A DNA stretch of 64,000 nt from Tritrichomonas musculus (lineage: Eukaryota; Parabasalia; Tritrichomonadida; Tritrichomonadidae): assembly GCA_039105265.1 (NCBI GenBank), contig JAPFFF010000004.1, positions 2,604,001-2,668,000 of the forward strand. The letters run 5' to 3'. The notes beneath the pieces were generated by a model that was not told the DNA's origin, searched no databases, and was given only the letters and a program-made list of their open reading frames with translations. A program made the position numbers and the translations under genes. This document shows positions 9,875 through 21,100 of this stretch, piece after piece (the stretch's first letter is position 1; every line of letters starts with the position of its first letter).

Positions 9875-12800
9875 ATGAAAAATTTAATCGACTTTTTTTT
9901 TTTTCAAAGTAAGGACAAAATGAGCGATTTTTTCTCCAAACTACAACCAATTATAGATGCTTCACAGAATCTACAGAAAGACCATTTGACAGTATACATT
10001 CATTGCTCGAAGCTCAATTCGCTTCTTCAGTCTATAAAGCTTATTCCTGAAAAAATTGAAAGCGAGAAAAATAATCCAAGTTCTGGCAGTGAAAAGAAAT
10101 CGCCCAAACGATCAATTAACTTTAAAAATAGAAACGCAGTATCTAATATCCAGAATGTAATTGAACAAGTTCAATCCATGGCGAATCAATGTTTAAAAGA
10201 GACATGTGTTCATTATCTTCTTAATAATCCGATCAAAACTGCAAGGAAAGAGATTCAATCTTTTCGAGAAACGCTCCACAACAACTTTGAACTTCTCAAA
10301 CTCAACAGTCTTGCCGCAGAATTCAAGATACCAAAAGAAGAGCTTTTACAACAAGATCATGTTGATATGAAACGAATTTCACAAATTCTTACGCAACTTA
10401 CGCTTAAAAACCGAACCGATGTTGCAGATAAAATCGCCCAACGATTCAAATCATTAAAGAAAATAGGCATTGAGTCCGAACTTGGGGAAAAACAAGTTTT
10501 AACGATTCCAGACTTACAATTACCGACGACTGAGAATCTTTTACTTAATCATGAAGACGTTAGACTTGGCAAAGAGATAGGACGAGGCCAATCCGGCTCA
10601 GTACACATTGGATACATCCATCGACCAAATAGCGATTCAAATTCCACAAATGCGAACAATGATGAGATTGAAGTTGCCGTTAAAGTATTATTCCGTCGAG
10701 CCTTAACAACACCAGAATTAGAATCATTTCGACGTGAAATATATACTCTTTCAATTTTAGTTCATCCCAATTTATTGAAATTTTACGGTTATACAGAAAA
10801 TCCGCCATTTTACATAGTTACAGATTACATGCCGAATGGTTCCGTTTTCACAGCACTCAGAAATTCCCCAGAAAAACTGACACCCACCAAACGTAGCCTC
10901 ATTGCATATGACGTAGCCAAAGGGATTGAATTTCTTCATCAAAGGAACATTATTCATCGAGATCTGAAGTCATTAAATGTTCTTTTAGACTCAGATTTTC
11001 GAGCGAAAATATGCGACTTTGGAATGGCAAGATTAAATTCAAATGATCCAAAGACAGGATTGATTGGTACAGTCCATTGGATGGCTCCAGAAGTATTGAT
11101 GTCCTCTCCAACTTATGACAGCAAAGTTGATGTCTACTCATTTGGCATTTTCATGTGGGAACTGTTGACGGGAGACATGCCATACAAAGATCAAAAGCCA
11201 CACGAAATCATTGCTTTTGTTACCGACGGAGGACGCCCACCATTACCAGATGACATTCCACCCAAGTTACGCGAACTGATCACGAAATGCTGGTCAAAGA
11301 CCACCACTGAAAGGCCAACAATGAGCAAAGTTGTCTCCATTCTAGGTGAACGTGATGCCCATTTTCCTGGCACAGATGAAGCAGCCTTCCAAATAGCAAC
11401 AGGAATTGTCAACAATCATCGTTCGACCAAGTCAATGAATGTTGAAGGACTTAAGAAGAGACAACTTTATGGTGCCAAGAGTCCAGCAGACAATGGCGGC
11501 CGAAGAGGAAGAATGATTCCACCAATTCCAAGTGGTAATAAAAATGATGATTTAGATGATGGTCTTGGCATTGATCTCGATGATCTTGCTGCTGCTGAAC
11601 AAGAATCATTAGCACAAGCAGCTGCAGCAGAAAAGAAGAAGAAGAAAGAACAAGAACAACAAGAACTCTTTAAAAATGACAGTTTTGCTTTCTCTAATGA
11701 AAACAGTAATACTAAATCTAGTGGAGAAAGTTCAATTTCTGTTGCAAATGATGAATCATCAGAAATTGATACCCATAAAACAATTGTTAGTAATGAATTG
11801 AAAATAATGGATACTGCACAACTTGTTAACGTTCTTCATCGAGAAAAAGATAGAGAAACACAAAACAACGCACTTGAAATTTTATTTAAGAAAATTAGTC
11901 TTAGTAAACGTGAAAGCGACATTGCTGTTAAAGCAGGTCTTTGCAATATTCTCTCTCATATACTAGACCAAAAATCACAATCAAGTGACAACGTATTGAG
12001 AGTATTGGCCAAATTTTCATCATCCGGCGATTATAATCAAATATTTGATATCACAGTGTTGAAAAGTTTACTTCGTTATTCTGAACTTGATGAAGATTCA
12101 GCTGAAGAAATGAGATCTAGAGCTTTAAGTGTTTTAATATCAGCGTCAAGCAAACAAGTTGACTTTTTGAAGGAGTCACCTTTATTTATTACTCAACTTT
12201 TATCTTTTATTGTCAAGCCTCCTTCAAATCAACAACTTTGCAAATCACTTCTTCAACTTATTAGGAAGTTGTTATCAGCAACAAATATCTTTCCTGGTGT
12301 AACAGTAATGCAGCTTCTTTTTAGTGCCAAGCTTTCTTTATTGGAACCTTTACGACCAATTGTTATCGATTGCATAACAATCCTTGTTTCTAGATTCAAA
12401 GATGGCAAAGAACAAATGACCAGAGAAATGATGATTGAATGCATTAAAGACATAAATAGTTGTCAACCAATTCTTGACGGTTATGCTTCTGACATCATCG
12501 ATAACACTGATAACGATAATAGTAGTACTGCTGAAGATTCTACTGATGATGAACAACAAACAAAATCTTCTAAAAAGAAGAAAAATAAAAAGAAGAAAAA
12601 GAAGAATAAAAAAACACAAGTTGTTAAATATTCTAATGATGGTTTACTTGTGTCACTTTTATTCACAGCAAAAGCAAATGAAACTGTTTTTTCATTCCTT
12701 GTTAAAATTGCGGAAAAGAAACGTTTCGCTCAAAAAATAGCTAAACAATTACCTTCTGGCTTAAATACAGAAGTAGTTGCATCACTTTACAGACCACTTT

Positions 12801-13729
12801 TAAATAACAAGAAATGCCTTCAAATATTGAGTAACATTTCAGAATTTTATTCTGTTCTTTCATATTTAATTGCACATCATGAATACAATTTAACTTTTCA
12901 AGTTCTTCGTTCAGTTGATCAAATACCCGAAGATTTAGTAAATCATTCTCCTTTATGTAGATTAATTACAGAAGCATTTAATGCTGCAGGCACAAATGCA
13001 CTTTCATTATCACCAACTTCTTCTGAAAATACATTAAGTGAAAGTACTGATAATAATGAAAGTTCATCAAGCAAATCTCATAAAACTTCTGGAAGCAAAC
13101 TTTCTCATAAATCTAAATCTAAAAAATCTAAAAAAGACAAGAAAGATAAAAATAAAAGTAAAGAATCTTTCGAAATCGAAGATGAAGATGATTTAAATAC
13201 TAGTCTTACCAGTAATCAAAGTGCTTCAACTTTTGCTACTCAAAATGAAGATGATGAAACTGATGAAATTATGTTGATGGGTTGCGTTTACAATCTTTCT
13301 AAAGATGATGCTTATTATTATGAATTTAAAGGCTTGTTCCCTAAAATTTGGAACATTTTAATTAATGGCCCTCCAAGTTTAAAGCTTCCTTCTTTCTTGG
13401 CCGTTACTTCTTTGGCTTGCTTTAATCTTGATGGCATTGACGTTAAAGTGCTGTTTAATATTTGTTCTGTTTACGTTTCTTACAATTCATCAATAACCCG
13501 TGAAGTAGCTTTTAAGTTCATCAACCTTCATTTGAGTGATGATAAAATCGATTTGTATGAGGCCGTCAATTTCTTCATTAAAAATCATGTCACTTTTAAT
13601 GATGATATTGAAAAGAATTCCGTGAAATTGTTCTTGAACGCAGCTACATCAAGCAGCGATAAAAGAATGTCACTGTTCAAAGATAGACTTGAAGAGATTT
13701 ACGATTCTTTGCTTCATCATAATGAATGA
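9875..13729 (+). CDS. TKL-family protein kinase with armadillo-like C-terminal region
   Basis: A 1284-residue protein. Residues 16-200 form a helical N-terminal region typical of trichomonad TKL kinases. The kinase domain spans about 228-498: glycine loop IGRGQSGSV (near 236), Lys270 in AVKVL, HRDLKSLN with catalytic Asp363, DFG at 381-383, and GTVHWMAPE. All key residues are intact, so an active Ser/Thr-directed enzyme is expected. After it come a low-complexity Ala/Glu/Lys/Gln tract (about 565-605), armadillo-like helices (about 645-890), a Lys-rich run (899-915), more helices (920-1050), a Ser/Lys-rich linker (about 1055-1120) and a final helical block. Met16 (position 9920, MSDFF) is the likelier true start, since the first 15 residues include FFFF encoded by a T run. 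No ligand-binding or transmembrane segment is seen, so it is probably cytosolic. Confidence 0.93.
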   Translation: MKNLIDFFFFQSKDKMSDFFSKLQPIIDASQNLQKDHLTVYIHCSKLNSLLQSIKLIPEKIESEKNNPSSGSEKKSPKRSINFKNRNAVSNIQNVIEQVQSMANQCLKETCVHYLLNNPIKTARKEIQSFRETLHNNFELLKLNSLAAEFKIPKEELLQQDHVDMKRISQILTQLTLKNRTDVADKIAQRFKSLKKIGIESELGEKQVLTIPDLQLPTTENLLLNHEDVRLGKEIGRGQSGSVHIGYIHRPNSDSNSTNANNDEIEVAVKVLFRRALTTPELESFRREIYTLSILVHPNLLKFYGYTENPPFYIVTDYMPNGSVFTALRNSPEKLTPTKRSLIAYDVAKGIEFLHQRNIIHRDLKSLNVLLDSDFRAKICDFGMARLNSNDPKTGLIGTVHWMAPEVLMSSPTYDSKVDVYSFGIFMWELLTGDMPYKDQKPHEIIAFVTDGGRPPLPDDIPPKLRELITKCWSKTTTERPTMSKVVSILGERDAHFPGTDEAAFQIATGIVNNHRSTKSMNVEGLKKRQLYGAKSPADNGGRRGRMIPPIPSGNKNDDLDDGLGIDLDDLAAAEQESLAQAAAAEKKKKKEQEQQELFKNDSFAFSNENSNTKSSGESSISVANDESSEIDTHKTIVSNELKIMDTAQLVNVLHREKDRETQNNALEILFKKISLSKRESDIAVKAGLCNILSHILDQKSQSSDNVLRVLAKFSSSGDYNQIFDITVLKSLLRYSELDEDSAEEMRSRALSVLISASSKQVDFLKESPLFITQLLSFIVKPPSNQQLCKSLLQLIRKLLSATNIFPGVTVMQLLFSAKLSLLEPLRPIVIDCITILVSRFKDGKEQMTREMMIECIKDINSCQPILDGYASDIIDNTDNDNSSTAEDSTDDEQQTKSSKKKKNKKKKKKNKKTQVVKYSNDGLLVSLLFTAKANETVFSFLVKIAEKKRFAQKIAKQLPSGLNTEVVASLYRPLLNNKKCLQILSNISEFYSVLSYLIAHHEYNLTFQVLRSVDQIPEDLVNHSPLCRLITEAFNAAGTNALSLSPTSSENTLSESTDNNESSSSKSHKTSGSKLSHKSKSKKSKKDKKDKNKSKESFEIEDEDDLNTSLTSNQSASTFATQNEDDETDEIMLMGCVYNLSKDDAYYYEFKGLFPKIWNILINGPPSLKLPSFLAVTSLACFNLDGIDVKVLFNICSVYVSYNSSITREVAFKFINLHLSDDKIDLYEAVNFFIKNHVTFNDDIEKNSVKLFLNAATSSSDKRMSLFKDRLEEIYDSLLHHNE

Positions 13730-13894
13730 TGATTTCATTCATTACATTTTTTTTTTGGACAAACTTTATGTTATTTTTTTTATTTTTTTTATTCTATTAA
13801 TAAAAATTTTTTGATAATAAACATGATTCTGTTTTTGTTTATTTGAATTATTAGCTTTTATGCATTACTTCTTAAGAAGTTAATCAGCTCCAAA
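13730..13894. other. 3' flank of the TKL kinase gene
   Basis: Short AT-rich segment between the kinase stop and the minisatellite. It contains T runs and TAATAAAAATT near 13798, a plausible polyadenylation context. Confidence 0.35.
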
Positions 13895-15003
13895 CAATTC
13901 ACAAGTAAATCTGTTTTAAACAATTCACAAGCAAATCTGTTTTAAACAATTCACAAGTAAATCTGTTTTAAACAATTCACAAGTAAATCTGTTTTAAACA
14001 ATTCACAAGCAAATCTGTTTTAAACAATTCACAAGTAAATCTGTTTTAAACAATTCACAAGTAAATCTGTTTTAAACAATTCACAAGTAAATCTGTTTTA
14101 AACAATTCACAAGTAAATCTGTTTTAAACAATTCACAAGTAAATCTGTTTTAAACAATTCACAAGCAAATCTGTTTTAAACAATTCACAAGCAAATCTGT
14201 TTTAAACAATTCACAAGTAAATCTGTTTTAAACAATTCACAAGCAAATCTGTTTTAAACAATTCACAAGTAAATCTGTTTTAAACAATTCACAAGTAAAT
14301 CTGTTTTAAACAATTCACAAGTAAATCTGTTTTAAACAATTCACAAGTAAATCTGTTTTAAACAATTCACAAGTAAATCTGTTTTAAACAATTCACAAGT
14401 AAATCTGTTTTAAACAATTCACAAGTAAATCTGTTTTAATCAATTCACAAGTAAATCTGTTTTAATCTATTCACAAGTAAATCTGTTTTAATCAATTCAC
14501 AAGTAAATCTGTTTTAATCTATTCACAAGTAAATCTGTTTTAATCAATTCACAAGTAAATCTGTTTTAATCAATTCACAAGTAAATCTGTTTTAATCAAT
14601 TCACAAGTAAATCTGTTTTAATCTATTCACAAGTAAATCTGTTTTAATCAATTCACAAGTAAATCTGTTTTAATCAATTCACAAGTAAATCTGTTTTAAT
14701 CTATTCACAAGTAAATCTGTTTTAATCAATTCACAAGTAAATCTGTTTTAATCAATTCACAAGTAAATCTGTTTTAAACAATTCACAAGTAAATCTGTTT
14801 TAATCTATTCACAAGTAAATCTGTTTTAATCTATTCACAAGTAAATCTGTTTTAAACAATTCACAAGTAAATCTGTTTTAATCAATTCACAAGTAAATCT
14901 GTTTTAATCTATTCACAAGTAAATTTGCTTTAATCAATTCACAAGTAAATTTGCTCTAAACAATTCACAAGTAAATTTGCTCTAAACAATTCACAAGTAA
15001 ATC
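13895..15003. repeat. 26-bp minisatellite, 43 phased units
   Basis: The unit is CAATTCACAAGTAAATCTG plus TTTTAAA. Units begin at 13895, 13921, 13947 and so on to 14987; 14987 minus 13895 is 1092, exactly 42 x 26, so there is no insertion or deletion in the whole array. The last unit is partial. Variants are ordered: GCAAAT units (five) occur only within the first 14 units, the TTTTAAT and CTATTC types start at unit 21 (14415), and TTTGCT types close the array. There is no spacer variation and no open frame. Confidence 0.95.
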
Positions 15004-15020
15004 ATCTTTAAGATGATTTA
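14998..15020. repeat. 23-bp perfect palindrome at the array end
   Basis: Two 11-base arms around a single central T at 15009 (arms TAAATCATCTT / AAGATGATTTA). The left arm begins inside the last minisatellite unit. It could form a hairpin or bind a dimeric protein. Confidence 0.6.
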
Positions 15021-15303
15021 TTGACTCATTTTATTTTTTTTAATTACTCAATTATTAAAATGAGTTACGAATTCAATACAAACGATAAAACTTCATTCAA
15101 AACTCGAAAGTGAGCATTTTGTACCAGCGATTTCTGCTGTAGATCGGGATGAACAAAAATAGATGAGCGAACAGATCCATAATTTTAAAAACAGTTTTTT
15201 TAAATTCATTGAATCAATCTTAAAATGAATAAAAAAGAAAGAAAGAAAAAAAATCAAACACTACTAGAGAGCAATATATATGTTTTAATAAAAAATATCT
15301 ATT
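15021..15303. other. intergenic, 3' side of LMBR1-like gene
   Basis: AT-rich DNA between the palindrome and the stop of the minus-strand LMBR1-like gene. A purine-rich run lies at 15236-15254. No gene is seen. Confidence 0.4.
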
Positions 15304-16938
15304 TCAATACAAAAGAGGCTGTTCAGACAGATTTGACATCATTGACACGAATGACGCATCACTCAACAAATGCTCATCTTCTGGCTTCAATTCTCTGTAG
15401 ACCATGTATCTTTTTTCATTTTCTTTTTCGGAACCGTCAGGTGTTCTCTGGAAACCGAACAAGTTCAAAATTTTATCCCAGACGTTAAAAATGACGAGTA
15501 TCATAACAATGAACATGAAGCAAGGCAAGTATTTATTATAAGAATTACCCAAGAAAGCGATTTCTCTCATTTCGCCGTAAACCTCGAATACAGTTGTGTT
15601 TATTGCATCGATTTGATTGATGTAATTGTAGGCTATTGAAGGGCAAAGTCTACACATGAAAACGATCCAATAATACAAAGTATAATCGTTTGATTTATGA
15701 GGAATAAAACGATACATGGTGCCACATTTCATAAGATGACAACTCCAGGCTCCAGCAAAAACTAAATAGCCCAAAATTGGAGTTGTAACGCAAAGTTGAT
15801 TAATAAATATTGGAACTTTTAATCGAGTCAAAAAATGAAATAAATTATATTTGGGCTTCTCAATGATTAAGGTAATGTCACCCAATACATAGGAAGCCGT
15901 TAATGAGAAGAGAAAAATTGAAAGAAGACTACAAAAGAACTTTTTGAAAAAACAAAAAGTCGCATTTTTTTTCATCTTGATCATGTTTTTAATGGCGGGC
16001 GTTAGCATGTCTGCATAGTAGTTCATGGCATATTTTTGTTCATCAAGTGCTATGATCTTCCAATCAACCAACGCAAAAAGATCTTCGATATCATATTGAG
16101 TGGCACCATCCCAGTTTTTATCGGCTAACGCTTTGAATTTCTTGTTTGGCGTAATTTCTCTGTAAAAATGATCCGGTAGTTCTTTGATTAATAAGAGTTC
16201 TTCGAGTTGACTGATACGTTCTTGAAGATTTGGACGAACAAGTTTTTCATAAAATCGAGGAATATGAACTGAAAGTTTATTTAATCCTTTAAGAGCGTAT
16301 GAGGCATTAACTGTAGCATCGGCGACTTCTTTGGCTGATTGATTAAGACTATCAAAAAGAAAATTGACTCGGTTCATAGGATTACCCGCATTCCAAATAG
16401 ATCGGGGAAGAGCAATAAGTCCATGCCCTAAAAGAAAAACAACCAAGGTTAATCCATATGCATTACACATTGCATATCCTAGAGCGACAAGGTTTTTCCA
16501 AGTAATTCCAGTTGTAGCAACATATATAATTAAAAATATTGATCCAATCACAAATGCAATAGCATACCATACAAGATTGTATCTAATTGAATACCATACT
16601 CGTCGACATGGTGTAAGCGCATATTTGTATGTATAAACACAACAAAAAACTGGGGTAAGACCCCATCCAAGAATCCAAGTACCCCAATATAGACATTGTA
16701 TCACTATCTTTAAAATATGATTATCATAGTTTGGTGGACCGAATAAAGAGTTTGAAATATCATAAGGTAGAAGACCAAATGTCATAAAAACGACAACTAA
16801 AGCATAAACTAATAACGAAGAACTAACAAACCATGGAAATTTGAACATTCCATAATAATGAAAGAAAGTGAGAAGAACAATAGTTGCAAGAAGGCAAACA
16901 GCAGCTGGCGAAATGTAATCTGTGCTGATCGAAAACAT
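15304..16938 (-). CDS. LMBR1-like (LMBRD2-type) multi-pass membrane protein
   Basis: A 544-residue protein from the preferred start at 16938. N-terminal hydrophobic segments are followed by features of the LMBR1/LIMR family: GLLPYDIS between early segments, a Trp-rich segment with LYWGTWILGWGLTP, then NAYGLTLVVFLLGHGLIALP with RSIW. A coiled-coil-like cytosolic region follows (LQERISQLEELLLIKELP) and then four or five more membrane segments, about nine in all. Human relatives include LMBRD2, linked to receptor signalling, and LMBRD1, a lysosomal cobalamin exporter; which role applies cannot be told. The frame extends 24 codons further upstream, but that part contains KKKK from an A run, and a TCATAT initiator (16942-16947) sits just before the ATG at 16938. 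The tail carries DEHLL and SEQPLL, resembling acidic dileucine sorting signals. Confidence 0.88.
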   Translation of the reverse strand: MFSISTDYISPAAVCLLATIVLLTFFHYYGMFKFPWFVSSSLLVYALVVVFMTFGLLPYDISNSLFGPPNYDNHILKIVIQCLYWGTWILGWGLTPVFCCVYTYKYALTPCRRVWYSIRYNLVWYAIAFVIGSIFLIIYVATTGITWKNLVALGYAMCNAYGLTLVVFLLGHGLIALPRSIWNAGNPMNRVNFLFDSLNQSAKEVADATVNASYALKGLNKLSVHIPRFYEKLVRPNLQERISQLEELLLIKELPDHFYREITPNKKFKALADKNWDGATQYDIEDLFALVDWKIIALDEQKYAMNYYADMLTPAIKNMIKMKKNATFCFFKKFFCSLLSIFLFSLTASYVLGDITLIIEKPKYNLFHFLTRLKVPIFINQLCVTTPILGYLVFAGAWSCHLMKCGTMYRFIPHKSNDYTLYYWIVFMCRLCPSIAYNYINQIDAINTTVFEVYGEMREIAFLGNSYNKYLPCFMFIVMILVIFNVWDKILNLFGFQRTPDGSEKENEKRYMVYRELKPEDEHLLSDASFVSMMSNLSEQPLLY

Positions 16939-16941
16939 ACA

Positions 16942-16947
16942 ATATGA
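16942..16947 (-). promoter_or_regulatory. initiator motif TCATAT, decides the LMBR1-like start
   Basis: It lies 4 nt upstream of the ATG at 16938 on the minus strand and fits TCA(+1)Y(T/A). It makes the longer frame beginning at 17010 unlikely. Confidence 0.5.
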
Positions 16948-17321
16948 GTTTAGAATTTTTTTTTTTTTCAATAAATTGAAAATTTCAAAATAGTTCAGAA
17001 TGAAATACAATATAGAATAAACTTTTTCAAACCTGTAAGTTAAAAAATTGTGAAAATTGAAATTTGTAAGAGAATACTCAAAAAAAAGTAATGATAAATA
17101 TGTTTAATTTATTTACAAATTAAAAAATGTTTATAAATAAATAACTATTATATAATATTTTAATATTTTATTAAAAATATTTTTGATTTTGTTTTATATT
17201 TTTAAAGATCAAAAAATCCAATATTCTAATATTTATAACAGATTTTTTTCTCTTACAAATTTTAAAAGATCTTATATAATTTTTTCAATATTAATGAAAA
17301 AATAAAAAGACAAAAATTTTA
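16948..17321. other. AT-rich intergenic region
   Basis: Mostly A and T, with no supported gene. It lies upstream of both the LMBR1-like gene and the small ORF at 17322. Confidence 0.4.
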
Positions 17322-17666
17322 ATGGAATCAAATCCCAGTTCTCCAGTATATGTAGTGGGAGAAGAAGAAGAAGGCGAAGGAGACGAAACATATAATATTT
17401 TTGATTCATCATCTCAAAATGATGACTTAAGAAACGACAAATTACAATTACAATTTAATATAGACTTTTCCCAAAATTTATTTCCTTCTTTTATTTTTGA
17501 ATATTCTAAACATAATATTATTCAATTTAAAATTCCTAGTTCAATTCTACCTAAATCAATTCAACATGTTAACGATTTCGATAAAGATCCAACTTTATGC
17601 GACGTTTTAATAGAAACTAATCTGAATTGTAAATGGTTTTTCTGTCCAGCTATTGTTAGTTTCTAG
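17322..17666 (+). CDS. small acidic protein of unknown function (possibly truncated)
   Basis: A 114-residue open frame starting with ATG. Residues 1-40 are acidic and Ser/Asp-rich (GEEEEGEGDE near residue 13-22), typical of a disordered N-terminus. Residues 45-114 look globular, with hydrophobic strands. The frame ends in a CTAG tetramer shared with the stop of the opposing frame. I do not recognise a family. It could be a real short gene or the 5' remnant of a longer one, because the globular part stops abruptly at PAIVSF. No clear initiator precedes it. Confidence 0.4.
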   Translation: MESNPSSPVYVVGEEEEGEGDETYNIFDSSSQNDDLRNDKLQLQFNIDFSQNLFPSFIFEYSKHNIIQFKIPSSILPKSIQHVNDFDKDPTLCDVLIETNLNCKWFFCPAIVSF

Positions 17667-17872
17667 GTAGAATTGAAAAAAGCAGTATTGTTGATTTTTT
17701 GACGAGAATAGAGTGCTGGTAGAGTTTTCGGCAGGACTTCGTTTTGTGTGTTAGAGGAACCTTGAGATTGTTGGCGATTATTATTATTATTACATTCAAC
17801 TTCATTTGAACTTGTATGAAGCTCAATATCGCTATTTTCTTGCTCAGGTTCATCATTCATTTTATCAATCAT
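17663..17872 (-). CDS. small Asn/Gln/Ser-rich ORF, unknown
   Basis: A 69-residue hydrophilic frame with an acidic start (NDEPEQENSDIELH) and a run of five Asn. It has no known domain and no initiator motif. It converges on the gene at 17322 with a 4-bp overlap. It may be a short disordered protein or a 5' remnant of a broken gene, and support is weak. Confidence 0.25.
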   Translation of the reverse strand: MIDKMNDEPEQENSDIELHTSSNEVECNNNNNRQQSQGSSNTQNEVLPKTLPALYSRQKINNTAFFNST

Positions 17873-18167
17873 AAAGTTTTCTCATAAAATTTTTTATCGA
17901 AAAATATTATTCTGAAATTTGAATGCAATTCGTTACTTAAAAAAAGTATAATATCTTAAGAAATAAACAATATTTTTGCCAATTTTAAATATAATTATCT
18001 TATATTATTTAAAAAAATTATATATATTAAATTTAATTCTTTTTTAAAATACTGCTTTATTTTTTTTTTCCAAAAAATAAGACAAGGTATAAATTCTGAA
18101 AAAATTTATTCGTTAAAATTCTAAAATCCGGCTATTTATTTTCTGAATCAACAAAATCTTAGTCTAA

Positions 18168-21100
18168 ATGCTTGCCGAAGTGCTTGCCAATGATCTTTTC
18201 GTTTTTTTAGAGAGCCAAACTCAGGATACATTAAATTTAGGTGATGATTTCTTTAGCAATAATTCGAATATCATTTTAATTCATTTACCAGATAAAGAAG
18301 GAGATTTTATTATTATATGCACAAATAACGTATATAAAGTTTCACAGCTAGAACTAAACAATTATTTCCAAAATATGACAATTAATAATACAAAAAATAT
18401 AAAAATTAATAACACAAAAAACAAAGAAAAAGAATGCCATATATTCTTTACTTCTATTGAAGCGAAAACAAAGTTCAAATCCATTTCTTCAAATAAAATT
18501 CAAAGTATTTTTGAGCAAGATCAAAAAGATATTTACTTTTTCAAAGAAGAGATAAACGAGTTTAGAAAAAAGTATAAAGCACAAACAAGTATAAATCAAA
18601 ATGATCCCATTTATATTGCAAAAATTGGCTACGTTATCCAAAGGAGCTTTTTTGAAACAAGACAAAAGAGAAATAAAAGAGATATTAAAATTCAATCAAA
18701 AGTGACTAACAATTTCAAAGAGGAGGATTTTATAGTCATTAGAGAAATTAACAATTACACCAAGATAGTCTTTAATAAAAAAGACAACTTATTATATGTA
18801 TTGAAGAAATTTGATAATAGTGAATTACATGAGATAAAATATTTTGAGAGAGAAAAAATTTGTAATGAAAAACTTATAATCCAACATCCTTTTCGTCCAA
18901 TATATTATGGATATTTTGAGAAAGAACCTAACAAATCAGGTAACGCAAGTAATATATCAGAACCAGTTAAATTCCTCGTTTTTGAATATATCGAAAAAAT
19001 GCATAATTTCAATTTTGTTCATTCAAAATTATCAGAGAAAATTTGCTTTATTCTGGAAGCCATGATTTCAATTGAAGAAATTCATTTGAATGATTTCACG
19101 CATCGTGATATAAAGTTGTTAAATTTCATCGTTGATACGAATAAAAATCTAGTTCTGACTGATAGAAAATATTCTAAATCTCTCACTTTTTCTGAGAAAG
19201 AAGATTTGACGTGTGACCTTGGAAGCAACTATTTTGCATCACCTGAGCAAAGCGGCGAAATATTTTATACAAACAAAACCGATATTTATTCAATTGGCAA
19301 ATTAATATATTACATGCTTATTGAAATAAATAATAATAAGAGTCCTAATAAAAAACCTCTTCCAAAAGAATATCGCCTCTTTACACCAATTTACGACAAA
19401 TGCACAGAAGACAATCCAGTCAACCGACCAAATATCACAAAGTTGATCAATATGTTTTATAAGCAAGTTTTTAAATATTACAAATCAACACTTTTCTATG
19501 AGAAAGAAGAAATAGAACACATGGAAAAAGCTTTAAAAGCAATTTTTGAAATTCGACTGAAAGAAATCGAAGTATATCTACAAAATGAATCAAAAGAGTA
19601 CAAACTAAAACATATCAATGAAATATTTGAGATCTTTGAATATTTAACATATTTCAACCATAAAACACAAAAAGAAACATTGAAAGAAACTTTATCAAAA
19701 TTACTCGAAATTATTAAAGATGGCGAATGTAGTTTGAGTGCCGAAACATTAAATTTTCTTGGCAAATTATATAACGAAGGAAAATATTTGCAACATGATC
19801 CAGATAAATCAATTGAATACTTTAAACGATCATCAAAAAATGGATGCTCAGAAGCACAATATAATCTTGGGAAAATTAATTTTCTAAAACGAGATATTAA
19901 AAAAGCGATTGAATATTTTTCAGAATCAGCCAAAAACAATAATGCTAAAGCACAATATCATCTTGCTAATATTTATAAGGAAAGAACAGATGATCCTAAA
20001 AATGAACAAAAATGGATTGAATATTTCACCCAGTCAGCAAAACAAAATCATTCAAAATCACGAATTGAGTTAGTCAAATATTTCATATCGAAACAAGATA
20101 TCATTGGTAAACTACAACAAAAATACGATGATGAATATTTAACAAATATTTATAAACAATTCAAATTTGAATATTTGTCAGATTTGAAAATGATTGAATA
20201 CTTTGCAGATATGAAAAAGATTGAATCCAAGATCAAAGAAATGAAACCATTTTCGATGATTGATATAATATATTATGCAAATGATAAAACATTTGTCATT
20301 ATTTGCAGTTACAAACATTGTTATCTTATTGAAACGAACAAAACACCAGACAAAATCATCAAATTCATTGAAGATCTTGAACTTTTTTATGATATCAAAT
20401 TTTATACTACGAATGACAAATATTCTAAATTTTTTGACAACGAAAACAAATTTGAAGAAATTAACACCGAAACGACACAATTATTCAAATATTTTCAAGA
20501 TAAACATTCAATTATTTATGACTTTTATTTTGATAACATTGAAGAATATTTCATTAATTTGACTATGAAAGCAATCATTGGATTCACACTGCGAAAATTT
20601 TATTTCCATTCTAACGAATTTGAAGACAAAGAACTTTTCAGTTTAACAAACGAAAAACGACGAGAATTTGGAATGGATGAATTTGTGAATTTACGACGAC
20701 TTGGACAAGGTTCATTCTCAGTTGTTTCATTATGTTATCATCTTAAAACATGTCGACTTTATGCGATCAAAGAATATTTGAATCCGAATGAATTTGACAA
20801 ATATTTTCAACGAGAGAAAGAATTCTTTGAAAACTCTAATAATGAATTCATTGTTAAATATTATGGAAACATATCAGAGAGGAATGCATTTGTTATTGAA
20901 TATATGAGTCATGGATCATTGACTTCAGAATATGTTTCAAGTATTACGTCAACACAACGAATGAAACTAATTGTCAGCATATTAACAGGAATCAAATATC
21001 TTCATTCGATCAACTTTTATCATCGAGATCTTAAACCGATGAATATTTTCATCAATCATGATGAAGAATATTTTGTTGGAGATTTCAGTTGTGCAAAATT

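Noticed and set aside
13895-15003. Possible CRISPR array
   Set aside because: The repeats are contiguous with no spacers, and the surroundings are eukaryotic; it is a minisatellite.
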